Shown in pieces: positions 1 through 12,300 of a stretch of 64,000 bases of DNA (positions are counted from its first letter, which is position 1; every line of letters begins with the position of its first letter). The notes below the pieces were generated by a model, which did not search any database, was not told the origin of the DNA, and saw only the letters and a program-made list of their open reading frames with translations. Where the stretch lies: the NCBI GenBank assembly GCA_026929865.2, contig CM049410.1:22689501-22753500 (forward strand), read 5' to 3'. The position numbers were made by a program, and so were the translations under genes. The DNA is from Hyperoplus lanceolatus. Its lineage: Eukaryota > Chordata > Actinopteri > Uranoscopiformes > Ammodytidae.

Positions 1-729
1 TTCAACAATACTCAGTGTCTCTCTGTGTCATATAGTGCTCTGGAGAATGCGTGAAGAACTGAAGGATTGTATTACCTTTTATTATTTTAGTCTCATATAT
101 TGCATGTTAGGGAATGGACTCGGCGCCTAGAGCAGAGGGAGATGTTTGGCTATTCTTTTCATCAACAAAACACAGGACTAATTATTCTCGTATAGCTTTT
201 AAACGTGTCCTCAGTCATCAGTGCAGGGTATTCAGCTATATATAACAACACTGGAATTAAATTGATAACCTCATTAGGGTAAATTGTTTGGTCCCCATTG
301 CGGGTTATAGGCTACAACAAAAACACACATATTTTTTAAATTGTTAGATCCGAGATGTAAACGCAAGCCAAATAGGCTATCGATCACAAAAACACTCGAA
401 GAAAAAGACAACTCTACAGGCAAATTGCGACTAAATATGCAAGCTTTATCTTATCTTGGAATGAAGATATAATCTGCTGAGATGCACGTTGAATATAGAT
501 GTTTCATTTCATAATGAAGACGGTGACCTTGGGGCCAAAAAATAAAATGAAAGAATAGCCCATACTAGAAACGTATGATGAGCATAACATAACTGATATT
601 AGTCTGTTTTAATTCAACTTATAGGAATACAATTCACTTTAAATGAAAATGAATAATTCAAGGACATAAAATCAAAATGATATTATCGTCTCCGCACCAA
701 TCGGGAGATTCACTGAAGAAAGAAAGCAT
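1..729. other. AT-rich non-coding flank
   Basis: No reading frame of substance, RNA gene or repeat with recognisable ends is visible. If the window is the hoxb13a-hoxb9a spacer, this end lies nearest to hoxb9a; that is inference from gene orientation only. Confidence 0.4.
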
Positions 730-837
<108 letters not shown>

Positions 838-843
838 TGTGTG

Positions 844-2480
844 TGCTCTTTGTTGTGTTGTGAACAAAGAGGCAACCGGAAGTAGCTGCAATGTGCTCAC
901 AATTCCATTTTATTTATTTTGTCTAGATTCAAATAAAATTCATGGTTAACTCAATTTTTAATTTAAGGCAATTGCAGGTGAATTGTGTCATTTTAAATGA
1001 TATCTATATAATCATGGAACTCTGCCAGTTGATTACGTTAAAACATGTATTATATATATTCCATTTTTTTTCAGAAAAGATTCAACGAATATGAAAATGT
1101 GAATTGGCGAACCCTTTGTTCGCTCTACTTGTTCCTTAGGCAGAGATAGTCTGACACACATTTCTTGGGAAGCACGCACAGAGAGTTTAACTTGGTGTTG
1201 ACTCATTTATTAAACAATAACTCCGGTTGACTTTCCAGGAAACAACGAAACAAAACTCACCATATAACTAATTATACTTAAATGTTAATGTACTTACAAT
1301 ACCATCATCAAGATGTTGGATAAAGACAAGATCTACAGCATTTTAGTGTTTTACAGAACATATTTTGGATACCGCTTTGATTTAGGAACAATTTTAAAAT
1401 GCATTCCCAGCATGTTGAAAACACCATGAACAAACACTTCTGAAATAACCTTCAGAAGGGTTCTCATAATTCTGATGGAAAGTTAAGCTGATGCTATAGA
1501 AGTTGAGATTTTTGGTTCAGAATATTGAAAAAAATAACTAATGTCGAGATAATGGCCATTAAAGATGGTAAGGAGGATACAGACGCAAACAAGGTCTGGT
1601 CAAATACACTCCTAGATGTAGGCTACATTTTCAACCTTTGAAGTAGGAAATAAGATATTCTATGGAAGAAAGGTAACCAAAACTGAAAATATGTTTTTGC
1701 CTGCAGGGTCTCACCTTAATTAAGAATTAAATTATCTTCATAGAGCGCTTTTTTAGTGAAACGAGTCCGTATACCCGCTATAGGCCTTAGTGCTTCATCA
1801 TGCTCCAAATTCCAGCGCATGAGCAGGGACAAAGAGCTGGCGCGTTTGGTTCGTGTCAGGATGGGGATCCAGCGGCTCGGCCCTTCCGGTCCGGGCCAGC
1901 CGGCTGGATGCTTGAGACGGGAAGAGGGCAATTTAACCCTGGTGCAAGGGGTAATAAACTCATTTCAGGAGGGGGAGAGACAAGAGATGGGGCAAACATT
2001 AAAAAAGACTGTCTTTGTCTTGAAGAACCCACCATAAAAAGCTAAGAAAGAGTGTGAGTCAGACAGGAAGCGGAGACAGAGGAATTGTCTCGCCTCCAGA
2101 CCAAACAACCCCCCCCCCACACCCCACCACCACCCCCGTCCTGCTGCCATGGCCGAACTCTCTCTTGACATTATACTGCCCACCGTCCATATACCGCTCC
2201 TCTCCTTGTCTATACGCTCTGCAGCACACTGTCTTTCCTAACACAGTGTCCACATCCATCCATCCATCTGCTGTTTTTAAGTCTCCACCCCTTTTGTTTT
2301 CTTCTTCTTCTCCTCCATCTCTCTTCTCTCTGTCCGTCCCGCCATCTCTCTGCTCCTTATTTAAATCTTCCTCCATCCCAATGTTCTACTCATTTATGCT
2401 TCCATTCCCTCTCTCCCTCTTGTTCTTCTTTTCATTTGTCCTTTCTTTCCACCCATCCATCCATTCTCACGCTCTCTCTC
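844..2480. other. non-coding, no gene seen
   Basis: Mostly AT-rich to about 1,690, then more mixed sequence. The 1,900-2,045 part contains several AATAAA/TTTAAC-type A/T cores in GC-balanced surroundings. From 2,100 a C/T-rich strand (many CCATC and TCTC runs) produces a spurious Ser/Pro-rich frame. No splice-linked coding exons could be assembled. Confidence 0.4.
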
Positions 2481-3780
2481 TCTCCTCCCTTCCTTACCTT
2501 GTGTTGGTGCAGCGCGTTTAGACCGGCCTCCCCCGGTCTCTCCCCTGTTGTTGGACCGGAACTGAACGCCATCCCTCTTGTACTCCTTCTCCCCCGAAGT
2601 CTGTCTCTGAGCATCGGCGGCTCTCCTCTTCCTCATCTTCCTCCTCGGTGATACATGGACTATAGCATCCTCCTCCTCTGAGCCTATAACGGTAACGGCT
2701 CTGTGTGCGGTCTGCAGATGGAGCGCCTATAGCCGCCCCCCCCCTGTGGACTCTAAACGATTGGTGAGCCCAGTCTTTAGTGCCGTGCTCCGGACCCGCC
2801 CTGCCTGCTGCATGGGAGAAGTATGGCTGATGATGACGCTGAATATTTGCGCGTGTCCTGTCCTGTTGTTGCAGGCGCGTAACCCAGAAGGCACTCTGGA
2901 CCCTAGCTGCCGGTTCGGTTCCATGAGTGACGTATAGGCTAGTCAGAGAGGAAGAGGAAGGATGTTGTGCGTAACACGTGCGTAACGTTCATCCAGAGCC
3001 GGGGCGCGTTTAGGTGCCTTTTTCGCCTTTCTTTCGCTGTAGTGGCTCAAGCTCCCGGGTAACATACTGCGTCTCGTGCCCACCTGAGGTGACTTCGAGG
3101 GGGTGGAGCTCCTTCATTGTTGGAGCGTTGGCAGGTTGATGTGAGTCATGTGACTATATCTCGCCGTGTTTAGGTGGCAGGGAGGCGGCTGCAGTTATTT
3201 GCATTGCTGCGTGTGTGCTCTGACATTGCCGGGGAAACATTTGCGAGGAGTAGAGGAGGAGGTAATATCTTGGGTTGATGGGTCTACTATAGAGACTGGC
3301 TTTTGGGATAAACATGTTTATTGTTAAGCGGCCAATGACATGTCTGATATTCAGGACAGGCCACGCCCCCGAACTGTGACGACTGCTCTCTTTCTTTCTT
3401 TCTTTCTTTTATTTATAACTGGAAATCGACTACAGCAGGCTCCATTAAAACGCTCTTTGTCTATATTTCACCGCCGCTTCAAATGAAAACCATGCGTGTG
3501 TTTGAGAGGCTGCTGGACTAGGCCTGACTCCCAAGCTGCATTCAATTACAGTGTGCAGTTTATCGCAGCAGCCCGCTGTGTAAATCTCTCCCTATACGAG
3601 CAGGCCCGTGCATCGCTCAAAGAAGATCCTCTATGATGTATCCCTGCGTCCCCGAGGAATGCATGGGAAAGAATGGAGGATTTAATCACAGAGATCCAGT
3701 CGTTTCTTTCCGCAAAAGCAAGCCTGTGGTTTCGGTCTATAGCACGAGGTAGAGTTAAATAAATACCACATTTGTCCCCA
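2481..3780. other. GC-rich non-coding block, possible regulatory region
   Basis: Base composition rises sharply compared with both flanks and CpG is frequent (for example around 2,520-2,740 and 2,990-3,090). An octamer-type site lies at 3,197. The block does not translate into any protein I recognise on either strand. It could be a CpG island, a promoter of an unannotated transcript, or a Hox-cluster enhancer; the sequence alone does not decide between these. Confidence 0.35.
3197..3204 (+). promoter_or_regulatory. octamer motif ATTTGCAT
   Basis: Exact ATTTGCAT, the POU-factor (Oct) core, inside the GC-rich block. An 8-bp match is weak on its own. Confidence 0.3.
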
Positions 3781-4114
3781 CATTTCTGAATTTTCTAATG
3801 TGTAGTCTTAAATCGAGCATTCGAAATTCAACAGCACAGTACACACACATGCGTTAAATGCGTTTTGCATCGTGATTCATGTATTTCAATCTAAGGAAGT
3901 TTCTCTCAACATTGTGACTTCAATACAATACCATGTTAATGACTATTTTGTTGGGAATCTAAACAAACAATGTCCACAATTGATCCAAAGTTATTACCAA
4001 ACTATACATGCTTTCCCCCACCTTTATATTTATGATAATAGCACAAAAGTATAAATGTATGGTCTTGTGTTACATACTATAACATGTTGTCAATATGAAA
4101 GGATATACATTACA

Positions 4115-4175
4115 GAATTAGAAAATATAAAATAATCCCTTATTAGTCCCACAGAGGGGAAATGAGGGGAAAACA
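4115..4175 (-). mobile_element. LINE 3' tail fragment
   Basis: The stretch CTTATTAGTCCCACAGAGGGG is the reverse of the 'CCCC..TGTGGGACTAATAAGG' ending common to fish L2-type LINE/SINE tails. Only the tail is present. Confidence 0.45.
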
Positions 4176-4215
4176 AAAACATTATAAATTATGCAAAATA
4201 TAATAAAAGCCTATG

Positions 4216-4402
<187 letters not shown>

Positions 4403-4750
4403 CAGCCGTATGCACACTTACAACATGATGATTTAAAGTATTATTAAGGTCATATGTTGTTTTCTCCCGCTAACCCATCAGTTTACCACGTGTTCTCAAT
4501 AGAAATTATCTCTAAATCTAAGCAGTCATTCAAAAGAGGAATTGACGAAATGCATGTTCCTTTACATTTTGGCCTGCAGTGGGACCTGCTGTTGCTTTGG
4601 TGCATTCATAAACAAGATTCTACCACAGTCTCCATCAGGAAAGGAGGGAGAAGCGAAAGACCGTATTTTACACGAGAACTGTTCTGTCCGTTATGGTATG
4701 GCCCACGGTCTGCAGGGGTACTGTGAGGGCCGTGTGCAGTGTACCACTGC

Positions 4751-4767
4751 TGCCACCAGGGGTCGCT
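4751..4767 (+). promoter_or_regulatory. CTCF-like motif
   Basis: TGCCACCAGGGGTCGCT matches the CTCF core (CCACCAGGGGGCGC) at all but one central position. CTCF sites delimit regulatory domains in Hox clusters; occupancy here is inference. Confidence 0.45.
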
Positions 4768-4769
4768 GT

Positions 4770-5644
4770 TTATCTCCGACACAACTCCCGATTCTTCTGT
4801 AAGCAAGTGCACACGGAAGCAGCGTGCCAACACATGCAGTTTTTAAAGGGTGAGGACTTGTTTTACCGTGATGGACTATTCTATTATACCGTGATGGATA
4901 TACTGTTTTGATCAAATTAGCTGTAATGTAGATAGGAATTGAATTACACATATGTTTGTCTATGAACAGATGTATCATAAGTTTACAAAGTGTGGTAAAC
5001 ACAATGTAAATGTCTTCTTTACCATGTCCGTCTATTCTCCCTACCACCTAGATGTTTTTGGTTTTAGTGCAGAATCTCTTCTCTAAATGAGTGTTTTAAC
5101 AGCAACAAGCAAATGTATTTATAAAACACTTCAAAAAGTGACATTCATCCCCTTTAGCTTTTAAATGTACCATAAACTACAAGTGTTTAGCAACTGTCTA
5201 TTTGCATCTGAGTATGACTTTTATAAAAAAACAAAACAGCTTTATAATCCTATGAGCAAAAATTCAATTTAGAAAGGATTCCAGCTCATTTTGTGGCATA
5301 ATTCATGTTTGTGTGAATCAAGATTCCTTTGATTCCGCCTTAACAGTGAGCCTATAAATCTCATCAGGAAAACATGAATGTGGTCAAATATGGTCTTTAT
5401 TTGGAGAAATAAATCATTATAATTGATATTGCACACATTTCCTGGTGAGCCCTCCATGTCCTGTTCATAGCTCATTTAGAAAGGTGATATTTTTACAAAG
5501 ATCCCAAAAGATCCCACTTTGTTTTAGATGAACAGAACATGAGCTTGTTTCTCATGGTGAGCTGCGTGTGTACACAGGTAGCCCATATGGATGATGGCTT
5601 CAAAAAAAGATCTAGCTATAAAAGCTCCACAAGAGGAGCTGTAG
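4770..5644. other. non-coding, no gene seen
   Basis: AT-rich sequence without coding exons or recognisable repeat ends. Confidence 0.4.
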
Positions 5645-5653
5645 CCTACACAG

Positions 5654-6729
5654 TAGTCTCACAAAGCCAGACCAAACTACAGCAACTAGTATGGTCTGGA
5701 AGCACTCTGTTTAGAGCCGTCTATTCGGGTGGGGAAACCGGGGGAAACTGGGCTAGCCTGTTTGTATTTGTTTAAACCAATCACAATCATCTAGGGCGGG
5801 GCTAACCCCGGGAAGCAGCAGCGGTGTCCTGCAAAATAGTGCCGGGGGGGGACTTATTTTGATGGAACGTCTTCACGTCCAGAGACTGTCAGAGAAATGG
5901 CTAAACCCGCAAACGCCACACAAAAACTATTAAAGACAAAAGGAATATACATAGTGTGTTGCTTTCTAACCAGCATGTCAAGACACCATACAGTTTAGCC
6001 CCCGAGGAGCTCACGGGATAACTTAACCGGAGTTAACTAGCCACGTAGTGTTATCTCTGGTAACATTATCATCGGTGGTTGAGAGGCAAGGCTACGGCGG
6101 TCGAGTAGAATTTTTAGCATTCGAGAACTTATGTCACCACCTCCTATCGCTGTAGTCAGAGCCGTAGTCCGTCTGTTTACAGGCAGAACAGGGTTTTGAC
6201 GTTGTGAGCGCTACACCAACTGCAGCAAGTAGCCGTAAGAGTTGCTAGGTGATAGTGGAAGCCGTTGGAATCTTTCCCTGTCGCTAAAACACCGCTGCTT
6301 AGTCCCTAATTCACCAAAGAAAGGGAACGGCGGATCTTAATCTAGCTGGTTATAAGGTCCGGTGCTCAATTCAAACCCCCACGCTTCATTTTCCAGAGTT
6401 TATGAGGGTATTTCTGCCCGGGGGTAGTTGTACAATGAAGTTGGACAGCTAGGCTAGGCTGTGTCCCGGACCACCGCCGCCAATATTATTAAGTATTGCC
6501 ACACTTTATTTCTGTCTACAGTAATGTGACTTCTCACACCCTGTGTGTGTGTGTGAGAGAGAGCGCTGCACATAAGCACATGGGTTGACTGTGAGCGAAT
6601 TGTTTCCGAATTTGAGGGGGATCACAATAGGGTAAAGCCAGCAACCGGAAAAGGAGGGGGCTACGTCAGGGCTGCGTAGCTTGCCGCCGCAAGCGAATAG
6701 ACGCTGGCGGAAGTGGTCATGCCAGACTA
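5654..6729. mobile_element. 1,076-bp TIR element with 9-bp duplication
   Basis: Ends are TAGTCTCAC at the left and GCCAGACTA at the right (inverse TAGTCTGGC), flanked on both sides by the exact 9-mer CCTACACAG (5,645-5,653 and 6,730-6,738). There is no transposase frame, so it is non-autonomous. End sequence and duplication length match the 374-bp elements at 16,102 and 19,189, and all carry an ATGGTCTGG motif near one end. A 9-bp duplication points to MULE-like or Merlin-like transposases; the superfamily is not certain. Confidence 0.75.
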
Positions 6730-6738
6730 CCTACACAG

Positions 6739-7289
6739 TAAATTCCCCAGTGTTAAATATGCAGTGTCAAACTCCATTAAAGCTACAGTTGAGAGTTTTT
6801 TTACTGTAATATTTGGCAAAACTGTCATAATAGCCATTCAGCTATATGTAGGTGAAGTGGTCTGAAAATATTTTTTTATCACTTTGCTCCCCCCTGTCTC
6901 TGTGTGCTGCCCCCCAAAATTGCCACCACTCATGTTAATTTCGACCAATCAGAGCGAGGTCAGATTCTCCATTCTTATTTGCTGTGGGACCTTGGCAACG
7001 ACGTTGATGCGTCAGTTGCGTGAGCGTTCACGACCCTAGCAGTCTGACACTAGCCTACTGTTTGGTACTAGGTTACTACGGTGGACAACGAGTAGCAATG
7101 TCTTCACAAACGAACCCTCAATTTACCATTCCCAGGATACTAACAACTAACACGGCTAAGACAGCAAAAAAACGAGGAAAGACGAATATTGAAAAGTTAA
7201 CTGCTGAAAGGGAGACGGAGAGAGCTTGAAAAAAAGTAGGCCTACACCGGCCATGTCTTCTTGCCCTATCACATCAAGACCTCTCCGAC
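6739..7289. other. non-coding, no gene seen
   Basis: Short frames only (one at 7,020-7,229, without recognisable domain). A CCAATCAGAG stretch typical of repeat-borne sequence lies at about 6,944. Confidence 0.35.
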
Positions 7290-7297
7290 CGCGACCT

Positions 7298-7762
7298 CGC
7301 GACTTTTTTTTCTAAACAGCGACAAGCGACAAATCTAGCTTTTTTTTCTGGTGTTATTGGTGACTTTTTTCGCCAAAGCAAGTATCATCTCTTCTCAACG
7401 AGCAGCGGGAGCACTGACACGCAGCCCGCTCCTCGCGCAGCAGCCCCGAGCTGAGAGGTGCTCCTCGGCGCAGCAGCCCCGAGCTGAGAGGTGTAGCCTA
7501 TCTCCTGCTGTGACCGCAGCTGGGAGGGGCTGCTGCGTGAGGACCGGGCCGCCTGTCAGTGCTCTGTGACGGGGGACCGGCCGGGAGGCTCCCGCTGCTC
7601 GTTGAGAAGCGTTACAAGTGATATTTGCTTCGGCGAAAAAGTCACCAATTACACCAGAAAAAAGCTAGATGTGTCGCTTGTCGCTGTTTTGAAAAAAAAA
7701 GTCGCCAGGGGGGCTGAAAAGTAGCTAAATATAGCGACACAATCGCTAAGTTGGCAACACTG
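7298..7762. mobile_element. foldback hAT-like element
   Basis: The left arm (7,298-7,412) and the right arm (7,588-7,762) are inverted copies sharing motifs such as CAGCGACAAGCGACA and CTCAACGAGCAGCGGGAG, around a GC-rich 170-bp centre. The right end finishes GTTGGCAACACTG, the inverse of the CAGTGTTGCCAAC start seen on many fish hAT elements. The left arm lacks that outer segment and appears truncated. No coding capacity. Confidence 0.65.
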
Positions 7763-9021
7763 CCCGAGCAGCCCCTCCCAGCTGCGGTCAGAGCAGGAGC
7801 ATACATAAACACCTCTCCGCTCTGTTACAATTAGTTTGCTATCTTGCCTGGCAGTTACAGCTACTTTTGTTAGGCCTACCAGCACACTTAAAATGATTTT
7901 AAGCTAACATACATGGTATGTCTGTGATTAAAATGTATGCTCAATATGTACGTAGGCCTGCTGTCCTGGCCATTAAAACCCTATCCTAGTGACCATACCA
8001 AGAGCCTGGATCATTTAGAGGAGAGCTGCCGTTAACTGATTCGACTGGTGTGGTAGTAGGACCCGAGGGCTATTCGGTCCTGATGCTGGACCAGTGTAAG
8101 CAGGGTAGACATCAGGACGAAGGCAGTTAGAAAAAGCTAGGCGTGTCTCCTCGCCACCAGCTTAATTATTCCTAGTTATTCTTGAATGGGTATTACCCTC
8201 AGGTGATAGGAATCGGACCCTTTAAACGGAGAGCTGGTACCGGAACCTCCTGTACAGGGGTAAATACTATCTAAAGCTCCGGGATCTACACAATATGTGG
8301 GAAGTGGACCAAATTGCGCGGGCAATACAATTGTGTAGCCTTACTAGCATAGCCACTAAAATGTTAACTTAGTAAATTAATTTCGGATTTACAAGTGTAA
8401 AAAGTGTGAAAGTTATCCAAATAAAGTTACTGTTAATTACTTTCACCTCCGCTTAAAGTGTAGGCATTCTCTTTCTGATGCCTGGCAGTTTTTACGTGAT
8501 TTCGGTGTAGTTACCTGACAGGTTGAAACAGGCTTATTGCATGTCAAAGAACGTGGTTTGCAGCCACAGTGCTTATCTTCAGTTTGGTCACTGTCTGGTG
8601 CTCACATTCCACGCGCGCCAAAGTCCACCATTTTGCTTTGTCCGCCATTGGGAACAGCACATCCAAATGCAACGCCGCTGCTTTTGCCTGTCACTTTGTC
8701 ACAGGATAGCCATCGGTGGAAGCAGACATTTATCAATAATCTAAATCATCATTACTTGCTGAATTTTCAACCGATTTTCAAGCCGTTTGCTTTCCATGGC
8801 ACGGGTATTTGCGGTGAAGGATACTTGGTTACCAAAAAGTAAACAGTAGTTCTGTATGAATGCATATTATTCTATAAATTATTATAATATATATACATTT
8901 TTGTGCATTTTGGACACACATATATGCTATAATACATTTCAGGTTGCTCTAATGCTCTAAAATATAAAGTTTATAACAACTAAACTTTGCAATGATGCTG
9001 AAATATATTATGGATCTTAAC

Positions 9022-9025
<4 letters not shown>
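7763..9025. other. non-coding, unassigned
   Basis: 7,763-7,800 repeats, inverted, part of the foldback centre (CAGCCCCTCCCAGCTGCGGTC). 7,910-8,470 is balanced-composition sequence resembling a degenerate repeat but with no termini I can identify. 8,523-8,842 has short overlapping frames without recognisable domains. Confidence 0.35.
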
Positions 9026-9093
<68 letters not shown>

Positions 9094-9118
9094 CGTGCGT
9101 GTGTGTGTGCGTGCGTGC

Positions 9119-9156
<38 letters not shown>
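9026..9156. repeat. (GT)n with (GTGC)n interruptions
   Basis: Dinucleotide array interrupted by GTGCGTGC blocks in its centre; the same architecture recurs at 45,493. Confidence 0.95.
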
Positions 9157-9157
<1 letters not shown>

Positions 9158-9366
9158 TGTCAAATTGCACCCAATTATGTATTTTGATTGTAATAATAAG
9201 CCTGAGACATTAATTGGGAAAGGTTTTTTTTCTCTGCAGGGAGAATGTTACTGAAAATAAAACTGGGTGACTGCCAAAAATTTGTCCGAATACTGGAGCC
9301 GACTCTGTCAGAGTTTCTGATTGCAGGTAAGCTTTTGACTTAATGGAATCGATATTTGTGATCAGC

Positions 9367-9986
9367 TTTAAAGAGGACCTATTATACTACTTTTCTGGTC
9401 TTAATTTATTGTTTTACACTGCTATAGAGAAACCTGACACGAATCACATCACAAAAAACTATGTAGATTTTCGGGAAGCTCTTTCTCATATTTTGGCGAT
9501 CCAGCACGTCCTGTCAACACTTGAGTGTGTGTGCTTTGGCCATCTCCGCTCCCTCCGCCTGTGCTTCGGCCATCTCCGCTCCCCTCCCCCCTCCTGCAAA
9601 CCCCACTCCGTTGTGATTGGTTACCTTCCTTCCGGAACACTTTCAGTGGCGGGAAGCGCGAGCATGGACCTATAAGGGCGCGAGGCAGACGCGAACAGGG
9701 AAGTGACAGCATTACCATACATGGAAACATCCTCGTGGTGACTTCACGAAGTTACATGCGACGTCACGAAGTTACAAAGCGTCAAGCCGCTTTGAACACG
9801 TGACTTCTCGACTGGCTAGAATAGTGTCTAGTGCTCTGCACAGACACCCCAGACGGTCAGCAGGGAATACGTCGAAATGCATGTAAGTCATTATTTGATA
9901 ATTTAGTATGGTTAAGCATGACTATGAATCATCACAACAACGTTTATAGGTCATAAAAGTCAAAAAGCATCATAGGTCCGCTTTAA
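9367..9986. mobile_element. MITE in intron 1 of the SAMD3-like gene
   Basis: Left end TTTAAAGAGGACCTATTATA and right end CATAGGTCCGCTTTAA are imperfect inverted repeats. The AGAGGACCTATTAT start is typical of an abundant teleost MITE. Non-coding. Confidence 0.6.
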
Positions 9987-12069
9987 GTGACTTGAATTTA
10001 TATCTACATGGCTTTTATACACACATTACTCTGCATTTATGATGCTATATTTTAGCAATTAAGTCGTTTTATTTCACCTTAAAGTGTTACAGGTTTAGAG
10101 AAAGTGAATAGTAGATTAATTTGAAATTACACTTTCTCTTTACATAAGCTTTTATTTTTGTTTCCTAGCTTTTGCAAAGTTTGGTGTTCCTCCAGTAACG
10201 GAAGGTGTGAAAGTGGTTGACAGTTCAGGCACTGAATTGGATGAAGATGTGTTTGAGGACATACTAAAGGATCCTTCAACAGGGGTACTAACCATCAAGT
10301 ATGACACAGGTTTGTTTCAGTAAAACATTAATCTATATTTAATTCACATGTTATGTATTTGTAATGTAAAGCTTATATTATTGATTAGATATGGTAAGGC
10401 TCCATGAAAAAGTGTGTAATTTTCTTTCTTTATTCTGCTTCTCCAATCATGGTTAGAACCTGTCCACACAGTGGCATCCTCTTCTGAGCCGTCCCCGCCA
10501 TCATCACTCGATTTGTCTGACTCGCAGGATACAGTTATCCTTACAGAGAGCCCTTCCAGAAAATGCCAGAGGTTTGATACAGAAGCTAAACAAGTGAGAG
10601 TTGACACACAAACATCAATGCTTTTTGTGAAACCGTTATTGAATATTTTGTAGAGTTTAGTTCAGATTAGCACAAATGGAGATTGTATATAAAATGGGTT
10701 GAAGACTTTGTAGAAGCAATGTTGTTATTTAATTAAAGCATTATGATTTAACTTTGAATTTAAGTCGATATATTTTCCAATATTGATGAATTGTTTTGCA
10801 TTGTGTTTTAAGTTGGTGGAGTCCATCCTTTCCACAAAACCTGAAGGGGAACATATACTACAAGAATACAAACGAACAAAGTCTTTGGTGGACGAAACCA
10901 GGAAGAAAACATACTGGCAGCTGACTTGACCGAGAAGAATGGGTAATTTGATGATTGTTTTTAGTCAGGCCTTATGTCCTTTATCTAGCTTTCTGGGGTA
11001 AGGTGAATCTAGGGAATATGAGTAACAAATATTTTTTTTGTTGTTGTAGAATATCACCTCCCAGACAGTTGAAAGAAAAGTACGCCAGAGGAATTGTGAC
11101 ATTATTCCCCTACCTCAGTGACCCATACGCCAAGAATGGCTATGTGAGTTGGTTCCGTACAGTAATAGTTTTTGCAATGGAAAATAGTGTATTAAAGTTT
11201 AAATCCTACCAGCTTTTATTAATTGTATTTTGTTATCCTTTACTCTGCCAAGCAGCATTACTATTATGGGGAGAGTGGCACTGGGTACTTGGCTTGGAGG
11301 ATTAAAACTATTCAAAGATCTACTGCTAAAGACAGACGATCATCATTTGGAGGTAAACCTGTAATAAAACTGGCTAAATGTGTAAACAGAAACAATCACA
11401 AGATGACTTATTGCCTCTTTGTACATTATTTCTCAAGATAAATATATTTCCATTTGTTTAAACATACATAGAATCAGCGGAAGGATCATCGGGTAAAGAC
11501 ATGTCTGGAGGACCAATGGGCAGAAGAGAGACCCAATTTGTTCCTGAGGCATCCGTAAGTGAAGATGAGTGCCAGGAAGCAATGTCACTGATGAGACATT
11601 CAGCTGACGAGGACTTAGTCAAGAAGCTGACATTTTTCCATCGCCGCAACATGCTCCTCGACCCCCAGCAGTCAAGCAACATACTATCTGACTTTCCACG
11701 TTTCAAAGACGTCAAAGGCTTGGTAATTATCTATTATCACTGTTGACAGGAGTATAACAAATAAATTGTATTTCATAGTCAAACAACTAGCACCTATGAG
11801 GTCATGAAATTCTCACCCACTGCCCCAATCCAGGTTGAACAGGATTTCATTCTGATGTTCGGTGAGGGTGTGTCCGACAAGTTTCTGGAACGATGGCCAG
11901 GCACATTCAAGAAAAAGATCATCCAACAATGCAGAAAGCTTCCCAACATCACTGAGCTTGAAGAACTCCTGCTGGCAGCTGATCCTCCTCTGGATGGCAT
12001 TGACGTGGACGATGACTTAGGTAAGTTATCTGTAAACATACTGGTATTGAGTGTGCTAGACTTGTAGGC

Positions 12070-12300
12070 TTAAAAGGATACTTCCGTATTTTTGGTGTTG
12101 CATAGGGTACTCATGCATAGTTAGTATTTTACCTTATGGGAGATGGCAGTCAGCACAATCATTTTAAGGAGCAATGCCTTTATGAAAAATGTCAGACATT
12201 TTTCTATACAGTAAAAGTCAAAAACGTCATTCCCTTGAATGACAAAATGCATTCTAACTTTTGACTGCTACAGTATATTTAACAAAGTTTCAAATGAAAG
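12070..12300. mobile_element. MITE fragment in intron 8
   Basis: TTAAAAGGATACTTCCGTAT, CATAGTTAGT, CCTTATGG, GAGATGGC and CAGTCAGC segments align in order with the element at 32,869-33,175. The right limit is unclear. Confidence 0.5.

Noticed and set aside
2054..2521. 155-residue Ser/Pro-rich frame
   Set aside because: Comes from a C/T-rich strand; the opposite strand is also open and no domain or splice context is present.
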